From Desulfatitalea sp. (GTDB lineage: Bacteria > Desulfobacterota > Desulfobacteria > Desulfobacterales > Desulfosarcinaceae): a DNA stretch of 5,758 bases. Both the position numbers and the translations under genes were made by a program. Shown here piece after piece: positions 1 to 5,758 of the stretch (its first letter is position 1; every line of letters begins with the position of its first letter). A model generated the notes under the pieces. It did not search any database, was not told where the DNA came from, and saw only the letters and a list, made by a program, of their open reading frames with translations. The stretch spans positions 1-5,758 of the forward strand of contig JABDRH010000234.1 of assembly GCA_013041835.1 (NCBI GenBank), in the 5' to 3' direction.

Positions 1-1115
1 CCCACACCCACGCCGCCATGTCCCTTTTCCGTGGCCTGGCCGACGATCTGCCGCTGATGACCTGGCTCAACGATCACATTTTTCCCGCCGAAGCCAAGCT
101 CAACGCAGACATGGTGCGGATTGGCACGCGTCTGGCGTGTGCCGAGATGATTTGTTCCGGAACGACCTGTTTTTGCGACATGTACCTGTTCGAAGAGGCC
201 GTGGCCGAAGCCGCAGCCGAGTGTGGCGTGCGGGCGGTGGTTGGCGAGGTGCTTTACGATTTCCCGTCGCCCAACTATGGTCCGCTGTCCAAAGGTTTTG
301 AATATGTGGCGGATATGCTTGCCCGCTGGGCGGACCACGATCTGGTGCGCGTAGCGGTAGAGCCCCATTCGCCGTACCTATGCGAGCCGCTGCTGCTGGA
401 GCGGGCCGCGCGGCTGGCCATGGATCACCAGGCCCTGTTGGTGATTCACGTGTCCGAAACCGAGAGTGAAGTGGAACAGATCCGGGAGAAATACGGTACA
501 ACCCCGGTAGGCCATCTGGCCGAGCTGGGCCTTCTCGGACCCAACCTGGTGGCCTGCCACGCCGTAAAGCTCACCGAGGCGGATATCGCCCTGCTCAAGG
601 CTCATGACGTGAAGGTTTCCCACAATGTCGAAAGTAATATGAAGCTCGCCTCGGGCGTGGCACCTGTGCCGGATCTTTTGGCTGCCGGTGTGTGTGTGGG
701 GCTCGGGACCGACGGCTGCGCCAGCAACAATAATTTGGATCTGTTGGCCGAAATGGACATGGCCGCCAAACTTCACAAGGTCCATCGCATGGACCCGACC
801 GTCATGAATGCCGGCACCGTGCTGCGAATGGCCACCATCGATGCCGCCCGGGTGCTAGGCATGGAACGTCTCATTGGTTCCATCGAGGCAGGCAAACTGG
901 CCGATCTTATCGTGGTGGATACGGCCAAGCCCCACTTGACGCCCATGTATGATCCCGTCTCGCACCTGGTCTATGCGGTCAAGGGCAGCGACGTCCGCCA
1001 TTGCATTATCAACGGCCGGGTGGTGATGACGGATGGACATCTAACAACCGTGGATATCGGTCAAGTCATTACCGATGCACGAAGGCAGGCCGAAGTGATC
1101 GCTGAAAACGATTGA
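1..1115 (+). CDS. mtaD: 5-methylthioadenosine/S-adenosylhomocysteine deaminase, 5' end cut by window edge
   Basis: Cytosolic amidohydrolase-superfamily deaminase, expected to convert methylthioadenosine and S-adenosylhomocysteine to their inosine forms with release of ammonia. The reading frame is open to the left edge: bases 3-17 encode HTHAA directly before the Met at 18, and HTH is the family's metal-binding HxH. That Met is therefore internal, and about 65-70 N-terminal residues lie outside the window. Counting from the Met at 18, the core residues are present: H117 (PHSPY), H144 and E147 (IHVSETE), H181 (CHAV) and D232 (GTDG). Their spacings of 27, 37 and 88 match the neighbouring paralogue. 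DMYLFEE and HVSETESEVE look like canonical MtaD. The SHNVESNMKLASG stretch and the C-terminal GKLADLIVVD strand are also typical. Oddities are Lys184, where the family usually has His or Trp, and VESN in place of PESN. The gene ends 9 bases before the next. A related adenosine or aminopurine deaminase is the alternative. Confidence 0.92.
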   Translation, partial: HTHAAMSLFRGLADDLPLMTWLNDHIFPAEAKLNADMVRIGTRLACAEMICSGTTCFCDMYLFEEAVAEAAAECGVRAVVGEVLYDFPSPNYGPLSKGFEYVADMLARWADHDLVRVAVEPHSPYLCEPLLLERAARLAMDHQALLVIHVSETESEVEQIREKYGTTPVGHLAELGLLGPNLVACHAVKLTEADIALLKAHDVKVSHNVESNMKLASGVAPVPDLLAAGVCVGLGTDGCASNNNLDLLAEMDMAAKLHKVHRMDPTVMNAGTVLRMATIDAARVLGMERLIGSIEAGKLADLIVVDTAKPHLTPMYDPVSHLVYAVKGSDVRHCIINGRVVMTDGHLTTVDIGQVITDARRQAEVIAEND

Positions 1116-1119
1116 GAGG
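1114..1119 (+). promoter_or_regulatory. Ribosome binding site for the second mtaD copy
   Basis: GAGAGG lies 5 bases before the TTG at 1125 and overlaps the last two bases of the upstream stop codon. No ATG is available in frame at this position, and the protein read from the TTG has a family-typical N-terminus (MYDILIHNV). The Shine-Dalgarno element thus decides the TTG start. Its overlap with the stop suggests translational coupling. Confidence 0.7.
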
Positions 1120-1124
1120 TTCGG

Positions 1125-2435
1125 TTGTACGATATCTTGATTCACAACGTCACTGTCGTCACTGTGGACGCCGACTTCACTATCCTTTCAAACGGCGCTG
1201 TCGCGCTGGGCGGCGGGCGGATTCAAAAAGTATGGCGACCTGGGCCGGACGATCCTCTGCCAGACGCCGCAGAGACCATCGATGCCGGTGGCGGTATGGT
1301 GATGCCCGGCTTGGTCAACGCCCATACCCATTTGCCCATGTCCTTGTTTCGCGGGCTGGCCGACGACCTGCCGCTTGAAACTTGGCTCGATAACCACATC
1401 TTCCCGGCCGAGGCGCAGCATATCTCGCCAGATACCGTTGCTCCGGGTGCTAGACTCGCGTGCGCCGAGCTTCTGCTGGGCGGCACCACGACTTGCTGCG
1501 ACGGCTATTTCCTGGTGACGCATTTTGCCGCTGCGGTGGTGGAAACGGGTATCCGGGCGATTCTCGGCCAAGGGGTCATCGACTTTCCGGCACCGGGTGT
1601 ACCCGATCCGGCGCTCAACGTGGCCACGGCCAAGGCGTTCGCGGAACAATGGCGGCATTGGTCAACTCGCTTGCAGCCCGCCATCTTCTGTCATTCACCG
1701 TATACTTGCTCGGCCCGGACCCTGGTGGCGGCCAAGCAGGCCGCCGATGAGCTGGGCGTTTTGTTGCAAGTGCACGCGGCCGAATCCAGTGTTGAGCGGG
1801 ATCGGCTCAGGCGCGAACAAGGCCGGTCTCCGATCGCCTATCTTTCAGGGTTGGATCTTTTAGATCCCAACACGCTCCTGGTGCATGCGGTTTGGCTCGA
1901 TGAAGAAGACCTGCAAACAATTGCCGCTGCCGGCGCCCCCGTGGTTCACTGCCCGGAGAGCAATATGAAACTGGCTTCGGGGGTTTCCCCGGTGCCTGAC
2001 CTGCTGGCCGCGGGCATTGCCGTCGGCTTGGGTACGGACGGCAGCGCCAGCAACAATGATCTGGATTTGTGGAGTGAGATGGACAGCGCGGCGAAATTGC
2101 ACAAGGTCCATCGCAACGATCCCACGGTGATGGATGCCGAGACCGTGGTGCGCATGGCCACGGTCGAAGGCGCCCGTGCCTTGGGCCTGGATCGGCAGAT
2201 CGGCTCCCTGGAGCCGGGCAAAAAGGCCGACCTGATCGTCTTGCGACCGGATCGGCCTCATCTGACGCCGCTGTATCATCCGGCCTCCCACCTGGTCTAT
2301 GCCGCTCGCCCGGACGATGTGCGGCATGTGCTGGTCGACGGCCGTTGGGTGGTGCGCGACGGTTCGCTGCTGACTGTCGATGTGGAGGGACTGATGGCCG
2401 AGGTTTCCGAACTTGCGCGGCGCATCAAGCCATAG
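1125..2435 (+). CDS. mtaD: MTA/SAH deaminase paralogue (MtaD-like amidohydrolase), TTG start
   Basis: Complete 436-residue amidohydrolase, the usual length for MtaD/SsnA-type deaminases. The N-terminal small beta domain covers about residues 1-60, followed by a TIM barrel. Visible residues are the HTH metal motif (H67, H69), H190 (CHSPYTCS), H217 and E220 (QVHAAE), H254 (VHAVWL), HCPESN at 275-280 and D305 (GTDG). From memory of the Thermotoga TM0936 structure, these match its metal ligands and substrate-binding residues. The C-terminal strand GKKADLIVLRPDRPHLTP is typical. It shares long near-identical blocks with the upstream gene around SLFRGLADDLPL and SNMKLASG to KLHKVHR. The middle (residues about 125-265) is strongly diverged: CCDGYFLVTHF replaces the family-like DMYLFEE. 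An adenosine- or adenosylhomocysteine-type substrate is likely, but specificity may differ from its partner. It begins 9 bases after the upstream stop at a TTG with a good ribosome site. Confidence 0.9.
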   Translation: MYDILIHNVTVVTVDADFTILSNGAVALGGGRIQKVWRPGPDDPLPDAAETIDAGGGMVMPGLVNAHTHLPMSLFRGLADDLPLETWLDNHIFPAEAQHISPDTVAPGARLACAELLLGGTTTCCDGYFLVTHFAAAVVETGIRAILGQGVIDFPAPGVPDPALNVATAKAFAEQWRHWSTRLQPAIFCHSPYTCSARTLVAAKQAADELGVLLQVHAAESSVERDRLRREQGRSPIAYLSGLDLLDPNTLLVHAVWLDEEDLQTIAAAGAPVVHCPESNMKLASGVSPVPDLLAAGIAVGLGTDGSASNNDLDLWSEMDSAAKLHKVHRNDPTVMDAETVVRMATVEGARALGLDRQIGSLEPGKKADLIVLRPDRPHLTPLYHPASHLVYAARPDDVRHVLVDGRWVVRDGSLLTVDVEGLMAEVSELARRIKP

Positions 2436-2448
2436 ATAATTGAAGTCT

Positions 2449-2468
2449 CTGCCCTGGTGCGAAGGCAG
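2449..2468 (+). promoter_or_regulatory. Small inverted repeat covering the ade ribosome binding site
   Basis: CTGCC (2449-2453) and GGCAG (2464-2468) form a 5-base perfect stem with a 10-base loop. The probable Shine-Dalgarno GAAGG (2461-2465) sits 6 bases before the ade ATG and is partly inside the stem. The ribosome site is well supported. A regulatory role for the short stem is only a guess. Confidence 0.3.
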
Positions 2469-2471
2469 TGA

Positions 2472-4208
2472 ATGCAGGTGACCCTGGTGGAAACGCCCGT
2501 CAATATAGAACGTTTATTGCAGATCGCCCGGGGAGACCGACCGGCGGATCTGTTGTTTCGCGACACGCGCCTGGTCAACGTTTTTGCCGGTGAGGTGGTG
2601 CGGACCGACTTTGCCGTTGCCGACGGCCACGTTGTGGGCTTTGGCACTTACGCGGCCGAAGAGGTGATCGATCTGGCCGGACGCATTGTGGCGCCGGGCT
2701 TTATCGATGCCCATGTCCATATTGAAAGCGCCATGGTCGGCCCGGCACAGTTCGCCCGGGCCGTCTTGCCGCAAGGCACCACCACGGTCATTGCCGATCC
2801 CCATGAAATTGCCAATGTTCTCGGTAGCACCGGTATTGACTACATGTTGACGGCCGGCCGGCATGCCCCGCTCAACTTTTTCTTCTCGCTGCCGTCTTGC
2901 GTTCCGGCCACCCATATGGAGACGGCCGGCGCACGTCTGACCACCGCTGAGCTATCGGCCTACGCCACCCATCCCCGTATTGTCGCGTTGGCCGAAATGA
3001 TGAACTATCCCGGTGTGGTGAACGCCGACCCCGATGTGTTGGCCAAAATTGCGACGCTGCGGGCGGCCGGCAAGCCTGTGGACGGCCATGCCCCCGGCCT
3101 GGCCGGCGCTTTGCTGCATGCTTACCTGGTTCCGGGCATCGGCAGCGACCACGAATGCACCACTGCGGCCGAAGCCACCGAAAAACTGGCCGCCGGGATG
3201 CATATCATGGTGCGCGAAGGGACCGGGGCACGTAATTTGAATGACTTGCTGCCCATGATTACGGACCGCACGGCCCGCCGCATGATGTGGTGCACCGATG
3301 ACCGCCACTGCCACGACCTGTTGGCGCAGGGGCATATCGCCGGCATGATGCGTCGCGCTGTAGATGCCGGTATGGACCCGATCGTTGCGATTCAGATGGC
3401 CACCCTGAATCCGGCCGAATACTTTCGTCTTGACCGGGTGGGTGCTGTGGCCCCCGGCCGGCGGGCCGACCTGGTGGTGCTGGACGACTTAAGGGATCCT
3501 CAGGTTCGCGATGTCTACTTTGGCGGAAGACTTGCAGCCCGGGACGGGCAACTCGTAGAAATGGGGTTCGCCACCCCGGTCGATCCAGTGCCGTCGTCCA
3601 TGCACGTGGCGGCGGACCAGCTCGATTTCAGGGTGCCGGCCACGGGGCGGCGGATGCGCATGATCCAGGTCGTCCCGGACCAGATCGTGACCCGGTCCAT
3701 TGTGGTGGATGCCGTGATCCGGGAGGGGTTGGCCGTGGCCGATCCGGATCAGGATATAGCGAAGATCGCCGTGGTCGAACGACACCAAGGCTCCGGGCGC
3801 ATTGGACTGGGGTTCGTCCGCGGCTTTGGGCTCAGGCGCGGCACCCTGGCTGGCACCGTGGCCCACGACTCCCACAACATCATCGTGGTGGGCGTCCGGG
3901 ATGCGGATATGCATGCGGCGGTAGTCGAGCTAGTCCATATGGGAGGCGGGTTGGTGGCCGTGGACCAGGGGAAGACCATCGCCCGCCTGGCGCTGCCGGT
4001 CGCCGGATTGATGTCCGGCCTCTCCGTGGAGGGTGTCTGCGGACGGCTCGATGGTTTGCTCGATGCTGCCCGAGGGCTGGGAACAAGCCTGGCTGATCCG
4101 TTTATGACTTTAAGCTTCATGGCCCTGCCGGTCATACCGGACCTGAAACTTACCGATCACGGCTTAGTGGACGTGGGGGCGTTCAACGTGGTTCCCTTGT
4201 TTGTGTAA
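2472..4208 (+). CDS. ade: Adenine deaminase
   Basis: Hydrolyses adenine to hypoxanthine and ammonia in the cytosol as part of purine salvage (EC 3.5.4.2). At 578 residues it has the full family length (Bacillus AdeC and E. coli Ade are about 580-590). The N-terminal beta domain leads to the family signature PGFIDAHVHIES (residues 76-86), with metal ligands H81 and H83. Then follow QGTTTVIADPHEIANVLG (101-118), DGHAPGL (204-210), SDHECTT (225-231), REGTGARNL (248-256) and CTDDRHCHDL (274-283). All are diagnostic for Ade rather than other amidohydrolases. The C-terminal adenine-deaminase domain (about 400-578) contains VAHDSHNI (463-470), GGGLVAV (491-497) and the ending MALPVIPDLKLTDHGLVDV. 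GAAGG precedes the ATG by 6 bases. The gene lies 36 bases after the mtaD paralogue and 30 before the DJ-1-like gene, so one transcript is likely. No damaged motif is seen. Confidence 0.96.
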   Translation: MQVTLVETPVNIERLLQIARGDRPADLLFRDTRLVNVFAGEVVRTDFAVADGHVVGFGTYAAEEVIDLAGRIVAPGFIDAHVHIESAMVGPAQFARAVLPQGTTTVIADPHEIANVLGSTGIDYMLTAGRHAPLNFFFSLPSCVPATHMETAGARLTTAELSAYATHPRIVALAEMMNYPGVVNADPDVLAKIATLRAAGKPVDGHAPGLAGALLHAYLVPGIGSDHECTTAAEATEKLAAGMHIMVREGTGARNLNDLLPMITDRTARRMMWCTDDRHCHDLLAQGHIAGMMRRAVDAGMDPIVAIQMATLNPAEYFRLDRVGAVAPGRRADLVVLDDLRDPQVRDVYFGGRLAARDGQLVEMGFATPVDPVPSSMHVAADQLDFRVPATGRRMRMIQVVPDQIVTRSIVVDAVIREGLAVADPDQDIAKIAVVERHQGSGRIGLGFVRGFGLRRGTLAGTVAHDSHNIIVVGVRDADMHAAVVELVHMGGGLVAVDQGKTIARLALPVAGLMSGLSVEGVCGRLDGLLDAARGLGTSLADPFMTLSFMALPVIPDLKLTDHGLVDVGAFNVVPLFV

Positions 4209-4238
4209 GAAGTATCGGCGTAAGAGAAAGGGGGAGAA

Positions 4239-4823
4239 ATGATGAAAGCACATGTACTGTTGTTTAACGGGTATGCGGATTGGGGAATTGGCAACGCTTT
4301 GGCCGAATTGCGTCGTTTAGGCGACAAGTCGGTGATCAGTGTCGGTTTCGACGGTTCATCCATCACCTCTTTGGGCGGACTGCGGGTGACACCGGACATC
4401 ACCTTGTCCGACGTCGACATCGACGGTGTGTTGATCTTTATGCTTCCCGGCGGCCAGCTATGGGAGGGCGACTATCCCTTCGAGGCGTTGAAGGCCCTGC
4501 TGGTCGACCTGGAACGTTGCTCAGCGCCCATTGCCGCCATCTGTGCCGCCACCACCGTGCTGGCGCGGGCCGGTTTGCTCCGCAATCGCAAGCATACCAG
4601 CAACTCCGCCAAATATATGGCCAAGATGGTGCCCGGCTACGCCAACCGAAAACACTACGTGGACGCGCTATCCGTCTGCGACCGAAGCGTGATCACTGCC
4701 AGCAGCCTGGGCGCCGTGGACTTTGCCGCCCAGATACTGGAAGAGCTGAACATCGCCGACGCCGACATTCGAAGACGCTGGTACGAAGCCTTTAAATATG
4801 GGAACTATCCGGATATGGAATAG
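4239..4823 (+). CDS. DJ-1/PfpI family protein
   Basis: 194-residue single-domain protein with the DJ-1/PfpI (class I glutamine amidotransferase-like) fold. The first strand HVLLFNGYADWG (residues 5-16) resembles the ADWE subgroup. MLPGGQLWE (68-76) is the PGG loop. AAICAATTVLARAGLL (99-114) is the nucleophile elbow with C102, and KHTSNS (118-123) gives H119, placed 17 residues after the cysteine as usual in this subgroup. The conserved acidic residue that contacts the cysteine in DJ-1 (Glu18) appears replaced by Gly16. No signal peptide or membrane segment is seen, so it is cytosolic. Family members are proteases, chaperones, glyoxalases or amidases, and nothing here picks one. The start is MM: the first ATG is 7 bases from AAGG (4228-4231), while the second, at 4242, is 5 bases from GGAG (4233-4236). 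Either could be used. It lies 30 bases after ade, probably in the same operon. Confidence 0.86.
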   Translation: MMKAHVLLFNGYADWGIGNALAELRRLGDKSVISVGFDGSSITSLGGLRVTPDITLSDVDIDGVLIFMLPGGQLWEGDYPFEALKALLVDLERCSAPIAAICAATTVLARAGLLRNRKHTSNSAKYMAKMVPGYANRKHYVDALSVCDRSVITASSLGAVDFAAQILEELNIADADIRRRWYEAFKYGNYPDME

Positions 4824-4835
4824 CCGGCGTCCCAT

Positions 4836-4855
4836 CCACAAAGGGTCGGTTGTGG
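4836..4855. terminator. Short inverted repeat just after the plus-strand operon
   Basis: CCACAA (4836-4841) and TTGTGG (4850-4855) make a 6-base perfect stem with an 8-base loop, starting 12 bases after the stop of the DJ-1-like gene. There is no T run behind it, so it is not a standard intrinsic terminator. Its place at the end of the operon is the only support. Confidence 0.25.
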
Positions 4856-4870
4856 TTCAGATCAAGGCCG

Positions 4871-4928
4871 CAGCGATGTTGCACGCGCAGGCGAAGTGGC
4901 CACTACGTCGAGGATTCCAACATCGCAG
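4871..4928. repeat. Imperfect palindrome in the convergent gap
   Basis: GCGATGTTG (4873-4881) and CAACATCGC (4918-4926) are perfect reverse complements 9 bases long. Their centre falls between 4899 and 4900, exactly the centre of the 10-base perfect palindrome AGTGGCCACT (4895-4904). Further pairs join them at 4890 with 4909, 4892 with 4907 and 4893 with 4906 (plus a 4891/4908 G-T), separated by mismatches. 4871 with 4928 adds one pair outside. The symmetry is seen directly. Whether it acts as a two-way transcription stop, a protein-binding site or a repeat-family member is unknown. Confidence 0.55.
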
Positions 4929-4932
4929 AACG

Positions 4933-4961
4933 CAGATATGGGCCGCAAGGGGTCATATCTG
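4933..4961 (-). terminator. Inverted repeat after the minus-strand membrane gene
   Basis: CAGATATG (4933-4940) and CATATCTG (4954-4961) form an 8-base perfect stem with a 13-base loop. It begins 12 bases downstream of the stop codon of the minus-strand small membrane protein, where a terminator is expected. The stem is AT-rich and no T run follows on either strand, so an intrinsic terminator is possible but not typical. Confidence 0.3.
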
Positions 4962-4973
4962 GATGGACACGGA

Positions 4974-5402
4974 CTAGTGCCCGCCACTGCCGAGTATACC
5001 GCTTGCCGCAATCGAAAGGATGACCGCTTCCAGCAGGGCCAATACGGCCATCACCAGATCCCCGTTTTTGAAAAGACCTGGAACAATGGCCAGGTAGCAG
5101 ATCACTGTCAAGCCGGCGAGCATGGCAATGGGCACGAAATTCAAGAAGTCCGCGTAATTGAGCATGCCGAGCCATGCCCATCCAGCTTCGACATCTGCCT
5201 GGTGCAGATAATCGCTCACCGTCATCCCCCAGTATTCAGATATGGAATCCAGGGAAATATACGGTTTCAGGATACCAAAGCAATAAATGAAGAACGTGAC
5301 CAGCAGCAGTGCGAGTCCAAGATACATCCCTTTTTCGAGAATTTTGGCGTAAAGCAACTGTTCCGGAGTCGCTTGCAGCGAGGTGTTTTGACTTTCGGCC
5401 AT
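4974..5402 (-). CDS. Small three-helix membrane protein next to TSUP transporter (DUF1634-like)
   Basis: 142-residue protein, probably in the inner membrane. A polar N-terminus (MAESQNTSLQATPEQ) is followed by three hydrophobic segments at about residues 26-45, 86-110 and 115-137, with a soluble loop between the first two (about 46-85) rich in acidic and aromatic residues. It ends ASGILGSGGH. The ATG at 5402 is chosen because AGGAG (plus-strand 5410-5414) stands 7 bases upstream, and because longer reading would overlap the TSUP gene. Size, helix count and position beside a TSUP transporter fit DUF1634, whose members are often found next to or fused with such transporters. The family call is from memory and not tested. 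It starts 29 bases after the TSUP stop, so the two are surely co-transcribed. An accessory or stabilising subunit of the transporter is the likely role; the transported substrate is unknown. Confidence 0.78.
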   Translation of the reverse strand: MAESQNTSLQATPEQLLYAKILEKGMYLGLALLLVTFFIYCFGILKPYISLDSISEYWGMTVSDYLHQADVEAGWAWLGMLNYADFLNFVPIAMLAGLTVICYLAIVPGLFKNGDLVMAVLALLEAVILSIAASGILGSGGH

Positions 5403-5409
5403 GCGATTT

Positions 5410-5414
5410 CTCCT
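5410..5414 (-). promoter_or_regulatory. Ribosome binding site for the small membrane protein
   Basis: Read on the minus strand this is AGGAG, 7 bases before the ATG at 5402. It is the strongest Shine-Dalgarno match in the minus-strand unit and fixes the start inside a longer open frame that extends to 5609. Confidence 0.75.
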
Positions 5415-5431
5415 GTTATCAAGGGGTATGG

Positions 5432-5758
5432 TTAAAACAGATCGATGCCGATCCCTTTGGTAAATGCCTTGATTCCCGCAAAGGCCAAAATAGTGATGAC
5501 CATCCAGCGAATAAAGGTCGGTTTGGCGATCTTGAGACACCAGACACCGATAAACGATCCTAACATGATCCCCACGAGGGATGGGACCACCATCAGTGGT
5601 AATACGCATCCCTTGTTAAGGTAAATCCAGGCTGCGGAAGTATCGGTGATGGACAGCAAGAATTTACTGGTGGCCACGCTGATTTTCAGCGGCGCACCCA
5701 TCACGAGATTCAGTACCGGCACATTGGCCCATCCGGCGCCGAGCCCGAACATGCCGGC
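5432..5758 (-). CDS. TSUP family (TauE/SafE, DUF81) transporter, C-terminal part
   Basis: The last 108 residues of a membrane transporter whose N-terminal part lies beyond the right edge. The frame stays open to 5758 (Ala-Gly before the Met at 5752), so that Met is internal. The stretch FGLGAGWANVPVLNLVMG followed by APLKISVATSKF is the characteristic TauE/SafE repeat motif, here the second of the two halves usual in the family. Hydrophobic segments follow around ITDTSAAWIYL, PLMVVPSLVGIMLGSFIGVW and IRWMVITILAFAGIKAF, ending GIGIDLF. TSUP members move sulfite, sulfonates, sulfolactate or other organic anions across the cytoplasmic membrane. The substrate cannot be read from this fragment. 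It precedes the small membrane protein gene by 29 bases in one operon and runs against the deaminase operon, so a functional tie between the two units is not implied. Confidence 0.88.
   Translation of the reverse strand, partial: AGMFGLGAGWANVPVLNLVMGAPLKISVATSKFLLSITDTSAAWIYLNKGCVLPLMVVPSLVGIMLGSFIGVWCLKIAKPTFIRWMVITILAFAGIKAFTKGIGIDLF

Noticed and set aside
18..20. ATG at 18 as the true start of the first mtaD
   Set aside because: The codons just before it encode HTHAA, which holds the metal-binding HxH of the family and matches the same place in the second copy, so the gene begins outside the window.
646..800. Recent gene conversion between the two mtaD copies in the SNMKLASG to KLHKVHR block
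   Set aside because: The protein is nearly identical, but the DNA differs at many third positions, which points to selection on the protein and not to a recent sequence exchange.
1525..1863. Plus-strand alternative frames within the second mtaD as a sign of frameshift
   Set aside because: The main frame is continuous from 1125 to 2435 with all family motifs in order, so no frameshift is needed.
1860..2327. Minus-strand open frame of 155 residues inside the second mtaD
   Set aside because: Antisense shadow of a GC-rich gene; a similar shadow appears at 378-785 opposite the corresponding region of the first copy, as expected from shared coding sequence.
3489..3914. Minus-strand open frame of 141 residues inside ade
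   Set aside because: The opposite strand is well-conserved adenine deaminase. The antisense product is rich in His, Pro and Gly with no motif, and no ribosome site supports it.
4896..5435. Plus-strand open frame of 179 residues across the small membrane protein gene
   Set aside because: It lies opposite a minus-strand frame with a strong AGGAG site, three clear membrane helices and an operon partner. The plus-strand protein has low-complexity, polar content with no recognisable motif.
5403..5609. Long N-terminal extension of the small membrane protein (start at 5609)
   Set aside because: The extension overlaps the TSUP coding sequence in another frame, has no family-like content, and the ATG at 5402 has the good ribosome site.

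Overview
The window looks like part of a chromosome from a GC-rich Gram-negative bacterium. The best guess is a sulfate-reducing Desulfobacterota (Deltaproteobacteria) member of the Desulfosarcina/Desulfococcus type. This rests on the look of the MTA/SAH deaminase, TSUP transporter and small membrane partner proteins; there is no rRNA or other marker gene to fix it.

Positions 1-4823 hold four plus-strand genes packed as one probable operon, with gaps of 9, 36 and 30 bases. They are a 5'-truncated MTA/SAH deaminase (mtaD), a second complete and divergent mtaD paralogue starting at a TTG codon, an adenine deaminase (ade), and a DJ-1/PfpI-family protein. The first three are metal-dependent amidohydrolase-fold deaminases that remove the 6-amino group of adenine-type compounds. 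MtaD acts on the adenosyl by-products of S-adenosylmethionine chemistry (methylthioadenosine, S-adenosylhomocysteine, possibly adenosine). Ade turns free adenine into hypoxanthine. Together they would send adenine moieties to the inosine/hypoxanthine pool and release ammonia. The role of the DJ-1-like protein in this set is unknown.

Positions 4824-4973 are a non-coding gap of 150 bases between convergent transcription units. It holds three successive inverted repeats, the most notable being a 56-base imperfect palindrome with 9-base perfect arms and a 10-base perfect palindrome at exactly the same centre.

Positions 4974-5758 carry a separate minus-strand unit read towards the first: the C-terminal part of a TSUP (TauE/SafE) transporter entering from the right edge, followed 29 bases later by a small three-helix membrane protein resembling DUF1634. 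The pair is probably an anion exporter/importer and its accessory subunit.

No tRNA, rRNA, CRISPR, insertion sequence or phage gene was seen. The window is mostly ordinary metabolism. The points worth a second look are the divergence of the two mtaD copies, the missing glutamate in the DJ-1-like protein, and the structured convergent gap.
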